This document shows, piece after piece, positions 19,177 to 30,091 of a stretch of DNA of 52,744 nucleotides (positions are counted from its first letter, which is position 1; every line of letters begins with the position of its first letter). The notes below the pieces were generated by a model, which did no database searches, was not told where the DNA came from, and was given only the letters and a program-made list of their open reading frames with translations. The translations under genes and the position numbers were made by a program. This DNA is from Xenorhabdus eapokensis (GTDB lineage Bacteria > Pseudomonadota > Gammaproteobacteria > Enterobacterales > Enterobacteriaceae): the NCBI RefSeq assembly GCF_001908105.1, contig NZ_MKGQ01000024.1, positions 1-52,744 on the forward strand, in the 5' to 3' direction.

Positions 19177-20337
19177 TCAATCCAAAATAATATGCGGGTA
19201 GAAGCGTGACAAATCTTGAGTAATCAACTCACTGTCTTCACGGATACAGATACCCGCAGATTGATCATCGACTAACCAGCTACCAACCAGCGTATAGTTA
19301 CCATCAAATTTCGGCAATTGGTGGAACTGCTGGATGATCATGCCCTCTTCCCCATAAGGGCCATCCGCATTGGCGATTTCACGGCCATTTTCAATGATGC
19401 GAATATTGGCACCTTCGCGGGAGAACAGAGGCTTAATGACATAGCTGTTCATGTCTGAAGGACGTTCATCCGCAAAATAGGCAGGCAGCAAGTTAGGATG
19501 ATTTGGGAACATTTTCCACAGCATTGGCAGCAGCGCTTTGTTGGAGATAATGCTTTTCCATGCTGGTTCCAGCCAACGGACACCTGCATCAGCCAGCTTG
19601 GTAGAGAACATCTCACGCAGCATAAATTCCCATGGATACAGCTTAAACAGGTTACTGATCACTTGATCCTGCAAGTCAGTAAACTGCCCTTTCTCACCGA
19701 GTCCGATATCTTCAATAAACAGGAATTCTGTGGGAATATCGGCTTCCGCAGCACAATCCTGCAAATATTGGATTGTGCCTCGATCTTCTTCAGTATCCTG
19801 ACAGCAGGCCATGTGCAGCAGACCAAATCCATGTTTTTCACGTAACTGTGCAAAACGCTCAATCAGCTTTTCTTGCAAGCTGTTGAACTGATCGGCATTT
19901 GACGGCAGGTTGCCTGCATTAATCTGATCTTCCAGCCAGATCCACTGAAAAAAAGCCGATTCATACAGAGACGTTGGGGTATCGGCGTTGTTTTCCAGCA
20001 ACTTGGGGGGATTTTTGCCATCATAGGCCAAATCCAGGCGGGAATAGAGCGACGGTTGGCTGGTGACCCATGAAGAGCGGACAAACTCCCAACAGTGTTT
20101 TGGGATCTGGAATTTGGTCAGTAACTCTTCACTATCGACCACTTTTTCCACGACTTGCAAACACATTTGGTGCAGTTCTGCCGTTGCGTCTTCAATTTCT
20201 TCAATTTGGTTCAGAGTGAACTGATAATAAGCTTCTTCACTCCAGTAAGGCTGACCATACATAGTATGAAAATTAAAACCAAACTCTGCTGCTTTTTCGC
20301 GCCAATCCGGGCGCTCGGTAATACTAATGCGTTTCAT
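19177..20337 (-). CDS. ygiC: ATP-grasp protein YgiC (glutathionylspermidine synthase-like)
   Basis: A 386-residue protein, the same length as E. coli YgiC. It resembles the C-terminal synthetase domain of glutathionylspermidine synthase. Visible blocks are [23 protein letters not shown] near the middle-front and the ATP-grasp core [15 protein letters not shown] and [14 protein letters not shown], then [18 protein letters not shown] near the end. It likely makes a peptide-like bond with ATP; E. coli YgiC itself is not known to make glutathionylspermidine. It follows ygiB by six bases, downstream of tolC, as in E. coli. Confidence 0.92.
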   Translation of the reverse strand: MKRISITERPDWREKAAEFGFNFHTMYGQPYWSEEAYYQFTLNQIEEIEDATAELHQMCLQVVEKVVDSEELLTKFQIPKHCWEFVRSSWVTSQPSLYSRLDLAYDGKNPPKLLENNADTPTSLYESAFFQWIWLEDQINAGNLPSNADQFNSLQEKLIERFAQLREKHGFGLLHMACCQDTEEDRGTIQYLQDCAAEADIPTEFLFIEDIGLGEKGQFTDLQDQVISNLFKLYPWEFMLREMFSTKLADAGVRWLEPAWKSIISNKALLPMLWKMFPNHPNLLPAYFADERPSDMNSYVIKPLFSREGANIRIIENGREIANADGPYGEEGMIIQQFHQLPKFDGNYTLVGSWLVDDQSAGICIREDSELITQDLSRFYPHIILD

Positions 20338-20343
20338 CTTTAA

Positions 20344-21015
20344 TTAACCACCCATAGAGCGGGAAGAACTGGAACTTGAGCTGGCGGACGAACGCTGCAT
20401 GGCAGATTGTTTCGCCACGGAGTCACCAAATCCACCACGGGTAATCGTAGTTGTGGTTGCCGGTTTTGGTGCCATTGCCGTTTTTGGCACGGTCATGCTG
20501 CGACCACCTGCGGTAGCAGCGCCATAGCTTTTGCCTGTCGCATCAACAAACTTGCCATTCGCTGGGCTGGAAGCCGATTGTGATGTGAACAGCGGTTGAG
20601 ATGGTGCAGAGCTGCCGCCCATTAAGCGTCCCATCATATAACCAGCCATCAAAGGCATCCAGAAACTGCTGCTACTGCTTTGTGCCTGAGCCTGACCGAC
20701 TCCCGCTTGAGCAGGGGCTTGCGTACATTGTTGTTCACCGAATTCAGCCACACACTCTTCGCGAGTTGCATATTTCGGTGCGGTTTTTTCCGCTTCTTTC
20801 AGAGCGTTGTTGTAGGCGGTCTTGCATTGTTCACTTTGAGAAGGATTTGCCTGAGAGCACTCATCGGCATTGGTGTAGAGTGATACCGTTTCATCGTTTT
20901 GTTCACAGGCAGTAAGCATGAAAACGGTACTGACAGCAAGCGCTACAGGTGTCAGGCGATAGCTTCGCCACGTTTTACGGAAAGAATCGCGGTTTATCTC
21001 TTTTGTCCGTTTCAT
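20344..21015 (-). CDS. ygiB: UPF0441 lipoprotein-like protein YgiB
   Basis: A 223-residue protein. The start at [12 protein letters not shown] fits the family; codons further upstream are not conserved. The N-terminus has a positively charged head, a hydrophobic segment and FMLTAC, a lipobox-like site, so it may be a lipoprotein. [18 protein letters not shown] segment (around 120-136) is glycine/methionine-rich and may associate with membrane. The last part is Ala/Ser/Thr-rich and ends [12 protein letters not shown]. The function is unknown. It forms the tolC-ygiB-ygiC cluster, in E. coli tied to the MarA/SoxS/Rob regulon, but I did not identify such a site here. Confidence 0.9.
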   Translation of the reverse strand: MKRTKEINRDSFRKTWRSYRLTPVALAVSTVFMLTACEQNDETVSLYTNADECSQANPSQSEQCKTAYNNALKEAEKTAPKYATREECVAEFGEQQCTQAPAQAGVGQAQAQSSSSSFWMPLMAGYMMGRLMGGSSAPSQPLFTSQSASSPANGKFVDATGKSYGAATAGGRSMTVPKTAMAPKPATTTTITRGGFGDSVAKQSAMQRSSASSSSSSSRSMGG

Positions 21016-21113
21016 AGTCATAGGGGCATCCATCTTGAAGGTATCTGATTAAGATTAAGAGCCGTATCCCATTTTATTGTGTTCAATGGGTGTGGCTCTC
21101 AGGGATGTGCTAA

Positions 21114-21143
21114 AAAGCAGCCTACAAAATAGCAGGCTGCTTT
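21114..21143 (-). terminator. Terminator after tolC
   Basis: A perfect 10-bp stem AAAGCAGCCT/AGGCTGCTTT (21114-21123 with 21134-21143). On the minus strand TTTTTA follows. It lies between tolC and ygiB and should limit read-through into ygiBC. Confidence 0.8.
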
Positions 21144-21203
21144 CTTTATTAGTATAGCGTTTTTAATATAACGTTTTTCAATCGAGAACGATAGGGTATT
21201 AAA

Positions 21204-22568
21204 TCAGCGAACTGATGGCGTTTTCATCTCTTTAATAATGTTGCTGGCAGAGGTTGAAATTTGTGCTCCCAACATTTTGTTCAACTCTACCAAATCCTTT
21301 TCATTTAAAGTGCCACGGGCTTGCTGGATCTGTAATTGGGAAAGCAGGTAATCGTAACGTGCTTTGGACAGATTTTGTTTAGCTTGATATAGCTTGGTTG
21401 TCGAGTCCAGGACATCCACGATAGTACGCGTTCCCACTTGATAACCCGCTTCCATTGAGTCTAACGAGCTTTGCGCAGAAAGCACGGCCTGTTTGTTGGC
21501 TTCAACACTACTGATGGCGGCAGAGATATTATTGGAGGAAGAATGCACTTCCTGTATGACTTTGCGGTAGGTGTTTTCCAATTCTTGGCTGGCACTGACA
21601 AAATTATATTCTGCCTGTTCTACCTGAGAGTAGGTCGCTCCGCCATTAAACAGAGGTAAATTTAGGGATAATTTAACCGAATTCTCTCCAGTGTAGCTAT
21701 TTGTTCGCTCGATTCCGCGTTGATGGCTGTTAATGATCCCCGTGTTTGCGGTTAAATTGACAGTAGGCATATAGCCTGTCTGTGATTCTTTGATCTGCTC
21801 ACGGCTTAAATCTTGTTTTAAGCGTGCTGACAATAAATTCAGGTTACGGTTCTCAGCTTCTTTCAGCACTGTATTAGCTGGCTCAGGCTGTTTGGTCTTG
21901 AACTGATCTATATTCAATGAGGCCAGTTGTGGGTAGTAAATACCCGTGATCATGCGCAGTTTTTCCAACGCATTTTCTAGGTTGTTACGATAAGAAACTT
22001 CCTGCGCCTGAATGGCGTCGTATTGAGCGCGGGCATTTTGTACGTCAGTAATGGCAACCAAGCCGACATTAAAGCGTTGGGTGGTTTGATCCAACTGGCG
22101 GTACAGTGAGGCTTTTTGCGCCTCCGTATACGTTAAGGCATCAATCTTATTCAGAACGTCAAAATAGGCTTGGGCGGTGTCTATAATTAATTTCTGTTGC
22201 GCGGATTGGTAATTGACATCTGCGATACCGGCACTTTTCTCAGATTGGTTTAGTTTGTTCCATTTCGCCATATCGAAGATAGTCTGATCCAAGCTTAAGC
22301 TTGCACCTGTGCCATGAGATTCTGAATCTCTGTTGTCACGAAAGGTTTTTCCATAACTGGCGTTGGCATTCAGACCCAATTGAGGCAGTAAACTACTACG
22401 CGCTATATTAATATTTTTAACCACTGAATTGCGATCAGCTTGTGCTTTAAGTAATTCGGGATTGGTTTCTTTCGCCTGCTGATAAATCTGGAGCAGATCG
22501 GCGGCATGACCCGAAGTACTAAAACCTACCAGATTCATAGCAATAAAAAGAGAGAGCAATTTTTTCAT
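21204..22568 (-). CDS. tolC: Outer-membrane efflux channel TolC
   Basis: A 454-residue precursor (E. coli 493). A signal peptide ends near STSGHAADLLQIYQQA. Two outer-membrane efflux protein repeats follow, each with long helices for the periplasmic alpha-barrel and two beta strands for the outer-membrane barrel (for example TGIYYPQLASL, and DVLDSTTKLYQAKQNLSKARYDYLLSQ). The trimer is the exit duct for RND and ABC efflux pumps and type I secretion. The C-terminal tail beyond the barrel is shorter than in E. coli, but that part is dispensable in family members. It is divergent from nudF. Confidence 0.97.
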   Translation of the reverse strand: MKKLLSLFIAMNLVGFSTSGHAADLLQIYQQAKETNPELLKAQADRNSVVKNINIARSSLLPQLGLNANASYGKTFRDNRDSESHGTGASLSLDQTIFDMAKWNKLNQSEKSAGIADVNYQSAQQKLIIDTAQAYFDVLNKIDALTYTEAQKASLYRQLDQTTQRFNVGLVAITDVQNARAQYDAIQAQEVSYRNNLENALEKLRMITGIYYPQLASLNIDQFKTKQPEPANTVLKEAENRNLNLLSARLKQDLSREQIKESQTGYMPTVNLTANTGIINSHQRGIERTNSYTGENSVKLSLNLPLFNGGATYSQVEQAEYNFVSASQELENTYRKVIQEVHSSSNNISAAISSVEANKQAVLSAQSSLDSMEAGYQVGTRTIVDVLDSTTKLYQAKQNLSKARYDYLLSQLQIQQARGTLNEKDLVELNKMLGAQISTSASNIIKEMKTPSVR

Positions 22569-22786
22569 TTGCGTTCCTTGTTGTGCAGCTATTTTGCTTA
22601 GGTTGCCTCTGCATAAAAACTAATACCACAGATTCTAGCAGAGAATGCCAGCAGGGTAGGGTGGCTGTTTGTGCCATATTGCCTCATTTTTCTGCTTGTT
22701 TGTATCATCAAAATCAATTTATTTAGATCAATATGAAAAAATATCTTTTAATAATAGGAAATTTTAAAAACTGACAGGGGGATTTT

Positions 22787-23428
22787 ATGAGTAAAAATCT
22801 TGCGTTGCCATATACCTTTACTCAACAAGATGTTGAAATTATTTCTCAAAAAACGCTTTATCGCGGTTTTTTTAAAATGACTGAATACCAATTCAAGCAT
22901 CGCCTATTTCGCGGTGGTTGGAGTGAAACCATTAAACGTGAAGTTTTTGAGCGAGGTCATGCCGGCGTTTTATTGCCTTATGATCCGGTGCGCGATCAAG
23001 TTGTTTTAATTGAACAAATCCGTATTCCGGCAATTGAAACCAGTCATACGCCGTGGCTGTTGGAAGTGATTGCCGGCATGATCGAAGAGGGGGAAGAGGC
23101 TGAACAGGTCGTCCGTCGCGAAGCAGTGGAAGAGGCAGGGATTGAGGTTAAGCGCTGCCAGCCGGCATTAAGTTATCTTTCCAGCCCTGGCGGTACAACA
23201 GAGCGCCTGCATATCTTTGTTGGTGAAGTCGATGCCGCCACTGCGTCAGGAGTTCACGGTCTGGAAGGTGAGCATGAAGATATCCGTGTTCTGGTTGTGA
23301 GTCGAGATCAAGCTTATCAGTGGGTAGAAGAGGGCATTATCGACAATGCGGCCTCAGTCATTGCAATACAGTGGTTAGCGTTGCACCATGAAAAACTTAG
23401 GAAAAAATGGCTAGGGAATAATTCCTAA
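22787..23428 (+). CDS. nudF: ADP-ribose pyrophosphatase (Nudix)
   Basis: A 213-residue protein (E. coli 209). The Nudix box GMIEEGEEAEQVVRREAVEEAGI fits GX5EX7REUXEEXGU exactly (about residues 97-119). A conserved PGGTTERLHIFVG segment follows. It hydrolyses ADP-ribose to AMP and ribose-5-phosphate, and may lower the sugar-nucleotide pools that feed glycogen. CAGGGGG before the ATG is a good ribosome binding site. In E. coli the next gene is yqiB; here cpdA follows after 97 bases with no room for it. Confidence 0.95.
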   Translation: MSKNLALPYTFTQQDVEIISQKTLYRGFFKMTEYQFKHRLFRGGWSETIKREVFERGHAGVLLPYDPVRDQVVLIEQIRIPAIETSHTPWLLEVIAGMIEEGEEAEQVVRREAVEEAGIEVKRCQPALSYLSSPGGTTERLHIFVGEVDAATASGVHGLEGEHEDIRVLVVSRDQAYQWVEEGIIDNAASVIAIQWLALHHEKLRKKWLGNNS

Positions 23429-23525
23429 TTTACGTTGGGAAATGGGAAGTGTGCCCCAGTCAGCAGATCTTTTGCATAAAGACACGTTAAAATAATTGTT
23501 ATGATCGACAGGAAAAGGAAACCTT

Positions 23526-24368
23526 TTGGAAAGCCTGCTTGAAGTACCTGTGGCAGAAGGTGCCACAGCCAGAATACTGCAAATCACCGATACACACCTT
23601 TTTGCGAATAAGGGCGATTCATTGCTAGGCGTCAATACCTATCGCAGTTATCATGCGGTATTGGATATGATTTTGCAGCAAAACCGCGATATTGATTTGA
23701 TCGTTGCGACAGGTGATTTGGTACAGGATCAGACCATCAATGCTTATCAGCATTTTGCTGAGGGGATTGCCCGTTTACCTGCACCTTGCGTTTGGTTACC
23801 TGGTAATCATGATTATCAACCCGCGATGGTTGACACGTTGGCAGCAGCAGGCATTTCACCTTCTAAGCAGATATTTATCGGTCAGCATTGGCAGTTGATT
23901 ATGCTGGACAGTCAGGTACAAGGTGTTCCTCATGGTGAATTGACGGATTATCAGCTTGAGTGGATGAAAAAATGCCTGGATGAACACCGTGATCGCCAGG
24001 CAATTATTATGCTTCACCATCACCCGATTCCGTCTGGATGCACATGGCTGGATCAACACAGTCTGCGTAATGCGCCGGCATTATCAGAATATTTGAAAGG
24101 CAAAACCCAGGTGAAAGCTATACTGTGTGGGCATATCCATCAAGAAGTTGATGAAATATGGAACGGCATTCGTGTTATGGCAACACCGTCAACCTGTGTG
24201 CAATTTAAGCCTCATTGTACTAATTTTATGCTTGATACGGTGGCTCCGGGATGGCGTTATCTCGAACTGTCTGTGGCTGGCAATAATCAAGAAGTGGAAT
24301 TACAGACACAAGTTCACAGGCTTAAGAATAACGAGTTTTGCCCGGATTTAGATTCGGACGGGTATTAA
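23526..24368 (+). CDS. cpdA: 3',5'-cyclic AMP phosphodiesterase CpdA
   Basis: A 280-residue metallophosphoesterase (E. coli 275). It starts with TTG, giving (M)ESLLEVPV, as in E. coli, after AGGAAAAGG. The metal-ligand motifs are DTHLFA (17-22), GDLVQDQ, GNHDY and GHIHQE. It hydrolyses cAMP to AMP and so lowers CRP activity. Its stop codon overlaps the yqiA start (TAATG), so the two are translationally coupled. The order cpdA-yqiA-parE matches E. coli. Confidence 0.95.
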   Translation: MESLLEVPVAEGATARILQITDTHLFANKGDSLLGVNTYRSYHAVLDMILQQNRDIDLIVATGDLVQDQTINAYQHFAEGIARLPAPCVWLPGNHDYQPAMVDTLAAAGISPSKQIFIGQHWQLIMLDSQVQGVPHGELTDYQLEWMKKCLDEHRDRQAIIMLHHHPIPSGCTWLDQHSLRNAPALSEYLKGKTQVKAILCGHIHQEVDEIWNGIRVMATPSTCVQFKPHCTNFMLDTVAPGWRYLELSVAGNNQEVELQTQVHRLKNNEFCPDLDSDGY

Positions 24369-24976
24369 TGTCGACGTTACTTTATTTACATGGCTTCAAC
24401 AGTTCTTCTCAATCAGCGAAAGCGAATGCGCTGAAAACATGGTTGCACCAGCAGCACCCTGAAATTGACATGCTGGTACCACAATTACCCTCTTATCCCG
24501 AAGATGCAGCCATCTTACTGGAAGAACTGGTGATGGAGCATGCCGGTGAAAATATCGGGTTGGTAGGGTCTTCCCTGGGGGGTTATCTGGCTATCTGGCT
24601 TTCGCAGTGCTTTGGTTTACCCGCCGTGGTAGTCAATCCGGCGGTACGTCCTTTCGACCTGCTTGAAAATTATCTTGGGGAAAACGTGAATCCCTATACC
24701 GAAGAGCGTTATACTCTCGAACCAAGCCACATCCATGACCTCAAAGTGATGCACATTGACCCGCTGGAATCGCCTGATCTTATTTGGTTATTGCAGCAAA
24801 CAGGGGATGAAGTGCTCGATTACCGTCAGGCCGTTGCTTACCTGATGCAGTGTCGACAGACGGTGGAATCTGGTGGGAACCATGCTTTTACTGGCTTCGA
24901 ATATTATTTCCCTCAAATCATTGACTTCTTGGGGTTAACCAGCGGCAATAGTAAAAAAATTGCCAAAAATAGGTAA
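24368..24976 (+). CDS. yqiA: Alpha/beta hydrolase (esterase) YqiA
   Basis: A 202-residue protein with a UPF0227-type esterase fold. The start is fixed by the TAATG overlap with cpdA at 24366-24370. It begins [15 protein letters not shown], an oxyanion-hole region, and has the nucleophile elbow [10 protein letters not shown] late GGNHAF supplies the catalytic His. E. coli YqiA hydrolyses palmitoyl-CoA and nitrophenyl esters weakly; the natural substrate is unclear. The gene lies 73 bases before parE, in an arrangement conserved with E. coli. Confidence 0.92.
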   Translation: MSTLLYLHGFNSSSQSAKANALKTWLHQQHPEIDMLVPQLPSYPEDAAILLEELVMEHAGENIGLVGSSLGGYLAIWLSQCFGLPAVVVNPAVRPFDLLENYLGENVNPYTEERYTLEPSHIHDLKVMHIDPLESPDLIWLLQQTGDEVLDYRQAVAYLMQCRQTVESGGNHAFTGFEYYFPQIIDFLGLTSGNSKKIAKNR

Positions 24977-25049
24977 GCGACTGGTATTATCAACAGTATA
25001 TCAATACTGATTGACCCTCTAATAACGAAGCAACCGACAGAATTACAAC

Positions 25050-26945
25050 ATGACTCAATCTAGTTACAACGCAGAGGCCATTGAAGTCCTCAGTGGCCTG
25101 GAGCCAGTTCGTCGTCGTCCCGGCATGTATACTGATACAGCCCGCCCGAACCATCTGGCACAGGAAGTGATCGATAACAGTGTGGACGAAGCTCTGGCTG
25201 GTCACGCGAAGCATATTGAAGTGATCCTTCACAGCGATCAGTCTCTGGAAGTGATAGATGATGGCCGTGGTATGCCGGTTGATATCCATCCTGAAGAAAA
25301 AGTTTCTGCTGTTGAATTGATTTTGACCCGCCTGCATGCGGGCGGAAAATTTTCCAATAAAAATTACCAATTTTCTGGCGGTCTGCACGGGGTTGGAATT
25401 TCGGTGGTCAACGCCCTGTCCAGACGCGTGGAAGTCACTGTTCGTCGTAACAGTCAGGTACACCAAATCGCCTTTGAAAATGGTGAGAAAGTACAAGAGT
25501 TAGAAGTCATCGGCAGTTGTGGTAAACGCAACACCGGAACAAGTGTCCATTTTTGGCCAAATGAGAGCTATTTCGACACGCCCCGTTTTTCTGCCACTCG
25601 CTTGACTCATTTACTGAAAGCCAAGGCGGTACTGTGTCCGGGCGTTGAAATTATCTTTAAGGATAAACTGAACGATACCGAGCAAAAATGGTGTTATGCC
25701 GATGGGTTGACCGATTATCTGTTAGAAGCCGTCAACGGGTTGGTAACATTGCCGCAAGCGCCTTTTGTCGGCACATTAAGTGGAGATACTGAAGCGGTCG
25801 ATTGGGCAGTGCTCTGGCTACCAGAAGGCGGAGAATTATTGACGGAAAGTTACGTCAACCTGATCCCAACGGTACAAGGCGGCACCCATGTTAACGGCTT
25901 GCGCCAAGGTTTGTTGGATGCCATGCGTGAATTCTGCGAGTTCCGCAATATATTGCCACGTGGGGTTAAACTCTCTGCCGATGATATCTGGGATCGCTGT
26001 GCTTATGTGCTATCGCTTAAAATGCAGGATCCGCAATTTGCCGGCCAAACCAAAGAACGTCTCTCTTCTCGCCAGTCTGCGGCTTTCGTTTCCGGTGTGG
26101 TGAAAGATGCATTCAGCTTGTGGTTGAACCAACATATTCAGGATGCGGAGCAACTTGCTGAAATGGCGATTGCCAGTGCGCAACGTAGAATGCGTGCGGC
26201 GAAGAAAGTGGTACGTAAAAAACTGACCAATGGTCCTGCGTTGCCGGGTAAATTGGCAGATTGTACGGTGCAAGATCTCAATGTGACTGAACTGTTTTTA
26301 GTGGAAGGGGATTCCGCGGGTGGCTCTGCGAAACAAGCTCGTGATCGTGAATTTCAGGCGATCATGCCACTACGCGGAAAGATCCTGAATACATGGGAAG
26401 TTTCTTCGGATGAAGTGCTGGCTTCGCAGGAAGTTCATGATATCTCTGTTGCGATTGGTATCGATCCGGATAGCGACGATTTAAGCCAACTGCGCTACGG
26501 TAAAATCTGCATACTGGCGGACGCAGATTCCGACGGATTACACATTGCAACATTGCTGTGCGCCCTGTTTGTCCGTCACTTCCCGACGTTGGTGAAACGC
26601 GGGCATGTGTACATGGCAATGCCACCGCTGTATCGCATCGACCTCGGCAAAGAGGTGTATTATGCACTGGATGAAGGGGAGAAAAGCGCCATTTTGGATC
26701 GTTTGAGCCGCAAACGGGGTAAGCCGAACGTTCAGCGCTTTAAAGGGCTGGGGGAAATGAACCCAATACAGTTGCGCGAAACCACGTTAGATCCTAACAC
26801 TCGCCGTTTGGTGCAATTGACTATCGACGATGAAAATTATCAAGAAACGCTCTCAGTCATGGATATGCTTCTGGCGAAGAAACGTTCAGAAGATCGCCGT
26901 AATTGGCTGCAAGAGAAGGGCGATTCCATCAATATCGAAATGTAG
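25050..26945 (+). CDS. parE: DNA topoisomerase IV subunit B
   Basis: A 631-residue protein (E. coli 630). The GHKL ATPase domain shows VIDNSVDEALAG, VIDDGRGMPVD and GGLHGVGISVVNALS. The transducer domain follows. The TOPRIM domain has EGDSAGGSAKQARDRE and the metal-binding ILADADSDGLHI. With ParC it decatenates daughter chromosomes. The quinolone-determining region (SSDEVLASQEVHD) reads as wild type. parE and parC are adjacent here, 66 bases apart, whereas E. coli has many genes between them. Confidence 0.98.
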   Translation: MTQSSYNAEAIEVLSGLEPVRRRPGMYTDTARPNHLAQEVIDNSVDEALAGHAKHIEVILHSDQSLEVIDDGRGMPVDIHPEEKVSAVELILTRLHAGGKFSNKNYQFSGGLHGVGISVVNALSRRVEVTVRRNSQVHQIAFENGEKVQELEVIGSCGKRNTGTSVHFWPNESYFDTPRFSATRLTHLLKAKAVLCPGVEIIFKDKLNDTEQKWCYADGLTDYLLEAVNGLVTLPQAPFVGTLSGDTEAVDWAVLWLPEGGELLTESYVNLIPTVQGGTHVNGLRQGLLDAMREFCEFRNILPRGVKLSADDIWDRCAYVLSLKMQDPQFAGQTKERLSSRQSAAFVSGVVKDAFSLWLNQHIQDAEQLAEMAIASAQRRMRAAKKVVRKKLTNGPALPGKLADCTVQDLNVTELFLVEGDSAGGSAKQARDREFQAIMPLRGKILNTWEVSSDEVLASQEVHDISVAIGIDPDSDDLSQLRYGKICILADADSDGLHIATLLCALFVRHFPTLVKRGHVYMAMPPLYRIDLGKEVYYALDEGEKSAILDRLSRKRGKPNVQRFKGLGEMNPIQLRETTLDPNTRRLVQLTIDDENYQETLSVMDMLLAKKRSEDRRNWLQEKGDSINIEM

Positions 26946-27011
26946 CGCATAAGATTAAATACATAAATACAGCGCAAAGGTAGTCAATACAGATCCTGAG
27001 GAAATTAATAC

Positions 27012-29267
27012 ATGAGTGAGATAACTCACGACGGTGTGGAGCGTCAGCCGCTTCACACATTCACTGAAAACGCCTATTTGAACTACTCCATGTACGTCAT
27101 CATGGACAGGGCGTTACCTTTTATCGGTGATGGCTTAAAGCCTGTTCAGCGTCGTATTGTCTACGCGATGTCAGAACTTGGGCTGAGCAGCAGTGCCAAA
27201 TTTAAAAAATCTGCCCGTACCGTCGGTGATGTTCTTGGTAAATATCACCCACATGGCGATGGGGCTTGTTATGAAGCTATGGTTTTGATGGCACAGCCTT
27301 TCTCATACCGTTATCCATTAGTCGATGGACAAGGAAACTGGGGGGCACCGGATGATCCAAAATCCTTTGCGGCGATGCGTTATACCGAATCCCGTTTGTC
27401 CAAATATGCCGAATTGTTACTGTCTGAATTGGGGCAAGGGACAGTCGATTGGGTGCCAAACTTTGATGGTACATTGCAGGAGCCTAAGTGTTTGCCTGCA
27501 CGTTTGCCTAATATCTTGCTTAATGGCACCACGGGTATTGCCGTTGGTATGGCAACTGACATCCCGCCACACAATGCTCGTGAGGTAGCGAATGCCCTGA
27601 TAGCCATGTTGGATAAGCCTGATCTATCGCTTGATGAGGCGATGGAATATGTCAAAGCGCCGGATTATCCAACAGAAGCAGAGATCATCACGTCAAAAGA
27701 AGATATCCGTAAGATCTACAAAAATGGCCGTGGTTCGGTGAGGATGCGGGCGATTTGGTCGAAAGAAGAAGGTAACGTAGTTATCACGGCTTTGCCTCAT
27801 CAGGTATCTGGCGCGAAGATATTAGAACAGATTGCCAGCCAAATGCGGGCGAAGAAGTTGCCGATGGTGGATGATCTGCGTGACGAGTCTGATCATGAAA
27901 ATCCAACTCGCCTGGTGATTGTTCCCCGTACTAATCGTGTGGATGTCGAACAGGTGATGAACCACCTGTTTGCAACCACTGATTTGGAAAAAAGCTATCG
28001 CGTCAATCTCAACATGATCGGTCTGGATAACCGTCCTGCGGTTAAGGGCTTGGTTGAGATCCTCAGTGAATGGCTGGTTTTCCGCCGTGAAACAGTGCGT
28101 AATCGCCTGAACCATCGGCTGGAAAAAGTGCTTAAGCGGTTGCATATCCTGGAAGGTTTGCTGGCAGCATACCTTAATATTGATGAAGTCATTCATATTA
28201 TTCGTAATGAAGATGAGCCGAAATCAATATTGATGCAGCGTTTTGAATTAACCGAAACGCAGGCAGAAGCTATTCTTGAACTGAAATTACGTCACTTAGC
28301 GAAGCTGGAAGAAGTTAAAATCCGTGGCGAGCAGGATGAACTGGCGAAAGAACGGGACAAACTTCAGGCGATCTTGGGTTCTGAGCGTAAGTTAAATACG
28401 TTACTGAAAAAAGAAATTATTGCCGATGCCGAAAGCTACGGTGATGACCGTCGCTCCCCGCTGAAAGAGCGCACGGAAGCGAAGGCGATGAGTGATCACG
28501 ACATCCTGCCCTCTGAGCCGATTACTGTCATCATGTCAGAAATGGGTTGGGTACGTAGTGCGAAAGGACACGAGATTGATCCGGCTGGCTTGAATTACAA
28601 ATCTGGTGACAGCTTCCGCAGTGCGGTGCGTGGTAAGAGTAACCAGCCCGTGGTCTTTATTGATACCACAGGGCGCAGTTATTCCGTTGATCCATTGGAT
28701 TTGCCATCAGCCAGAGGGCAGGGAGAACCGTTAACGGGTAAATTGGCGTTGCCGGCAAGGGCATCGGTTGAGCATCTTTTGATGGCGAAAGAAGAACAGA
28801 AATTCTTGATGGCATCTGATGCAGGATATGGTTTTATCTGTACTTTCAATGATTTGATTGCCAAAAACCGAGCGGGCAAGGCCATGATTACGTTGCCTGA
28901 AAATGCTAAGGTGATGCAGCCACTGGAGATCAACAACCAACAGGATGATATGTTACTGGCGATTACCAAAGCAGGTCGTATGTTGATGTTTCCGGTAGCT
29001 GATCTGCCGCAGCTTTCAAAGGGCAAGGGCAATAAGATCGTTTCCATTCCGGCGACACAAGCTGCATCAGGTGAAGATATGTTGGCTTGGTTACTGGTGT
29101 TGCCGCCACAATCTGCCATCACGCTTTATTTTGGCAAACGCAAGTTACTGCTTCATTCTGAGGACTTACAGAAATTCAGGGCTGAGAGAGGGCGTAAGGG
29201 AACGTCTCTGCCTCGTGGATTACAGCGTATTGAGCGCGTTGAAGTCGTTCGCAATACAAGCAATTAA
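27012..29267 (+). CDS. parC: DNA topoisomerase IV subunit A
   Basis: A 751-residue protein (E. coli 752). The winged-helix region has [14 protein letters not shown] and the catalytic tyrosine in AAMRYTESR. The tower and coiled-coil are intact ([17 protein letters not shown]), as is the C-terminal beta-pinwheel ([31 protein letters not shown]). It cuts and rejoins DNA to separate linked chromosomes. Residue 84 is Gly (GGG, 27261-27263) where E. coli ParC has Ser80, the main quinolone-contact residue; the paired acidic residue (E88, E. coli E84) is kept. The CTGAGGAAATT box precedes the ATG. Confidence 0.98.
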   Translation: MSEITHDGVERQPLHTFTENAYLNYSMYVIMDRALPFIGDGLKPVQRRIVYAMSELGLSSSAKFKKSARTVGDVLGKYHPHGDGACYEAMVLMAQPFSYRYPLVDGQGNWGAPDDPKSFAAMRYTESRLSKYAELLLSELGQGTVDWVPNFDGTLQEPKCLPARLPNILLNGTTGIAVGMATDIPPHNAREVANALIAMLDKPDLSLDEAMEYVKAPDYPTEAEIITSKEDIRKIYKNGRGSVRMRAIWSKEEGNVVITALPHQVSGAKILEQIASQMRAKKLPMVDDLRDESDHENPTRLVIVPRTNRVDVEQVMNHLFATTDLEKSYRVNLNMIGLDNRPAVKGLVEILSEWLVFRRETVRNRLNHRLEKVLKRLHILEGLLAAYLNIDEVIHIIRNEDEPKSILMQRFELTETQAEAILELKLRHLAKLEEVKIRGEQDELAKERDKLQAILGSERKLNTLLKKEIIADAESYGDDRRSPLKERTEAKAMSDHDILPSEPITVIMSEMGWVRSAKGHEIDPAGLNYKSGDSFRSAVRGKSNQPVVFIDTTGRSYSVDPLDLPSARGQGEPLTGKLALPARASVEHLLMAKEEQKFLMASDAGYGFICTFNDLIAKNRAGKAMITLPENAKVMQPLEINNQQDDMLLAITKAGRMLMFPVADLPQLSKGKGNKIVSIPATQAASGEDMLAWLLVLPPQSAITLYFGKRKLLLHSEDLQKFRAERGRKGTSLPRGLQRIERVEVVRNTSN

Positions 29268-29307
29268 GCTGCAAATTGGCAGGATAAAAGGTATCAATCA
29301 TTATTTC

Positions 29308-29331
29308 AGGCCAGTTTTATAACTGGCCTTT
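29308..29331 (+). terminator. Terminator after parC
   Basis: A perfect 9-bp stem AGGCCAGTT/AACTGGCCT (29308-29316 with 29321-29329) with a TTAT loop and TT after it. It lies between parC and plsC. Confidence 0.6.
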
Positions 29332-29346
29332 CAGCAAGGGGCAGCT

Positions 29347-30078
29347 ATGCTAGCAATCATTCGGGGCATTATTGTTATTCTATTTACGATATTTATCTTT
29401 ATTTTTGGCGGTATTTACTGTTTATTCAGTCCACGTAACCCACGTCATGTTATGACTTTTGGGCATGCATTTGGCAAATTGCATAAAGTGCTTGGCATCA
29501 AGCTATTGGAACGCATTCCAGAGGAAGCACGGGAATATGGGCCTAGCATTTATATCGGCAATCACCAAAATAATTACGACATGGTTACGATGTCGAATGC
29601 GGTACAGCCACGTGCAGTCACCGTAGGTAAAAAAAGCCTGATCTTTATTCCCTTCTTTGGCCAGCTTTATTGGCTGACAGGTAATATTTTGATCGACAGG
29701 GAAAATCGGACAAGAGCACATGGTACGATTTCACAGGTTGTTAATCAGATCAAAAAAAATCGGGTTTCGATTTGGATGTTTCCAGAAGGAACGCGCAGTC
29801 GTGGCCGTGGATTGCTGCCCTTTAAAACAGGTGCTTTTCATGCTGCCATTGCAGCAGGTGTACCTATCGTACCGGTCTGTGTTTCTACGACACACGATAA
29901 AATAAAACTAAATCGTTGGGATAATGGCACCGTTATTGTTGAAATGTTGCCGCCGATTGACACCACGAAATATACCAAAGAACAGGTTCGCGAATTGGCC
30001 GAACATTGCCGACACATGATGAAAACGAAAATTGAAGAATTGGATAAAGAAGTCGAGGCACTTAATAAGCGTGGATAG
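29347..30078 (+). CDS. plsC: 1-acyl-sn-glycerol-3-phosphate acyltransferase
   Basis: A 243-residue protein (E. coli 245). One N-terminal membrane helix (MLAIIRGIIVILFTIFIFIF) anchors it to the inner membrane. Acyltransferase motifs: NHQNNYDMVTM (HX4D-type, catalytic His and Asp), the ILIDRENRTRA region, and FPEGTRSRGRGL, which binds the phosphate of the acceptor. It converts lysophosphatidate (from PlsY) to phosphatidate. It lies upstream of ftsP, as in E. coli. Confidence 0.96.
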   Translation: MLAIIRGIIVILFTIFIFIFGGIYCLFSPRNPRHVMTFGHAFGKLHKVLGIKLLERIPEEAREYGPSIYIGNHQNNYDMVTMSNAVQPRAVTVGKKSLIFIPFFGQLYWLTGNILIDRENRTRAHGTISQVVNQIKKNRVSIWMFPEGTRSRGRGLLPFKTGAFHAAIAAGVPIVPVCVSTTHDKIKLNRWDNGTVIVEMLPPIDTTKYTKEQVRELAEHCRHMMKTKIEELDKEVEALNKRG

Positions 30079-30091
30079 CTAAATGTGATAT

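Noticed and set aside
24990..25496. 168-codon open frame opposite the parE start
   Set aside because: Overlaps conserved parE on the other strand and has no supporting features.
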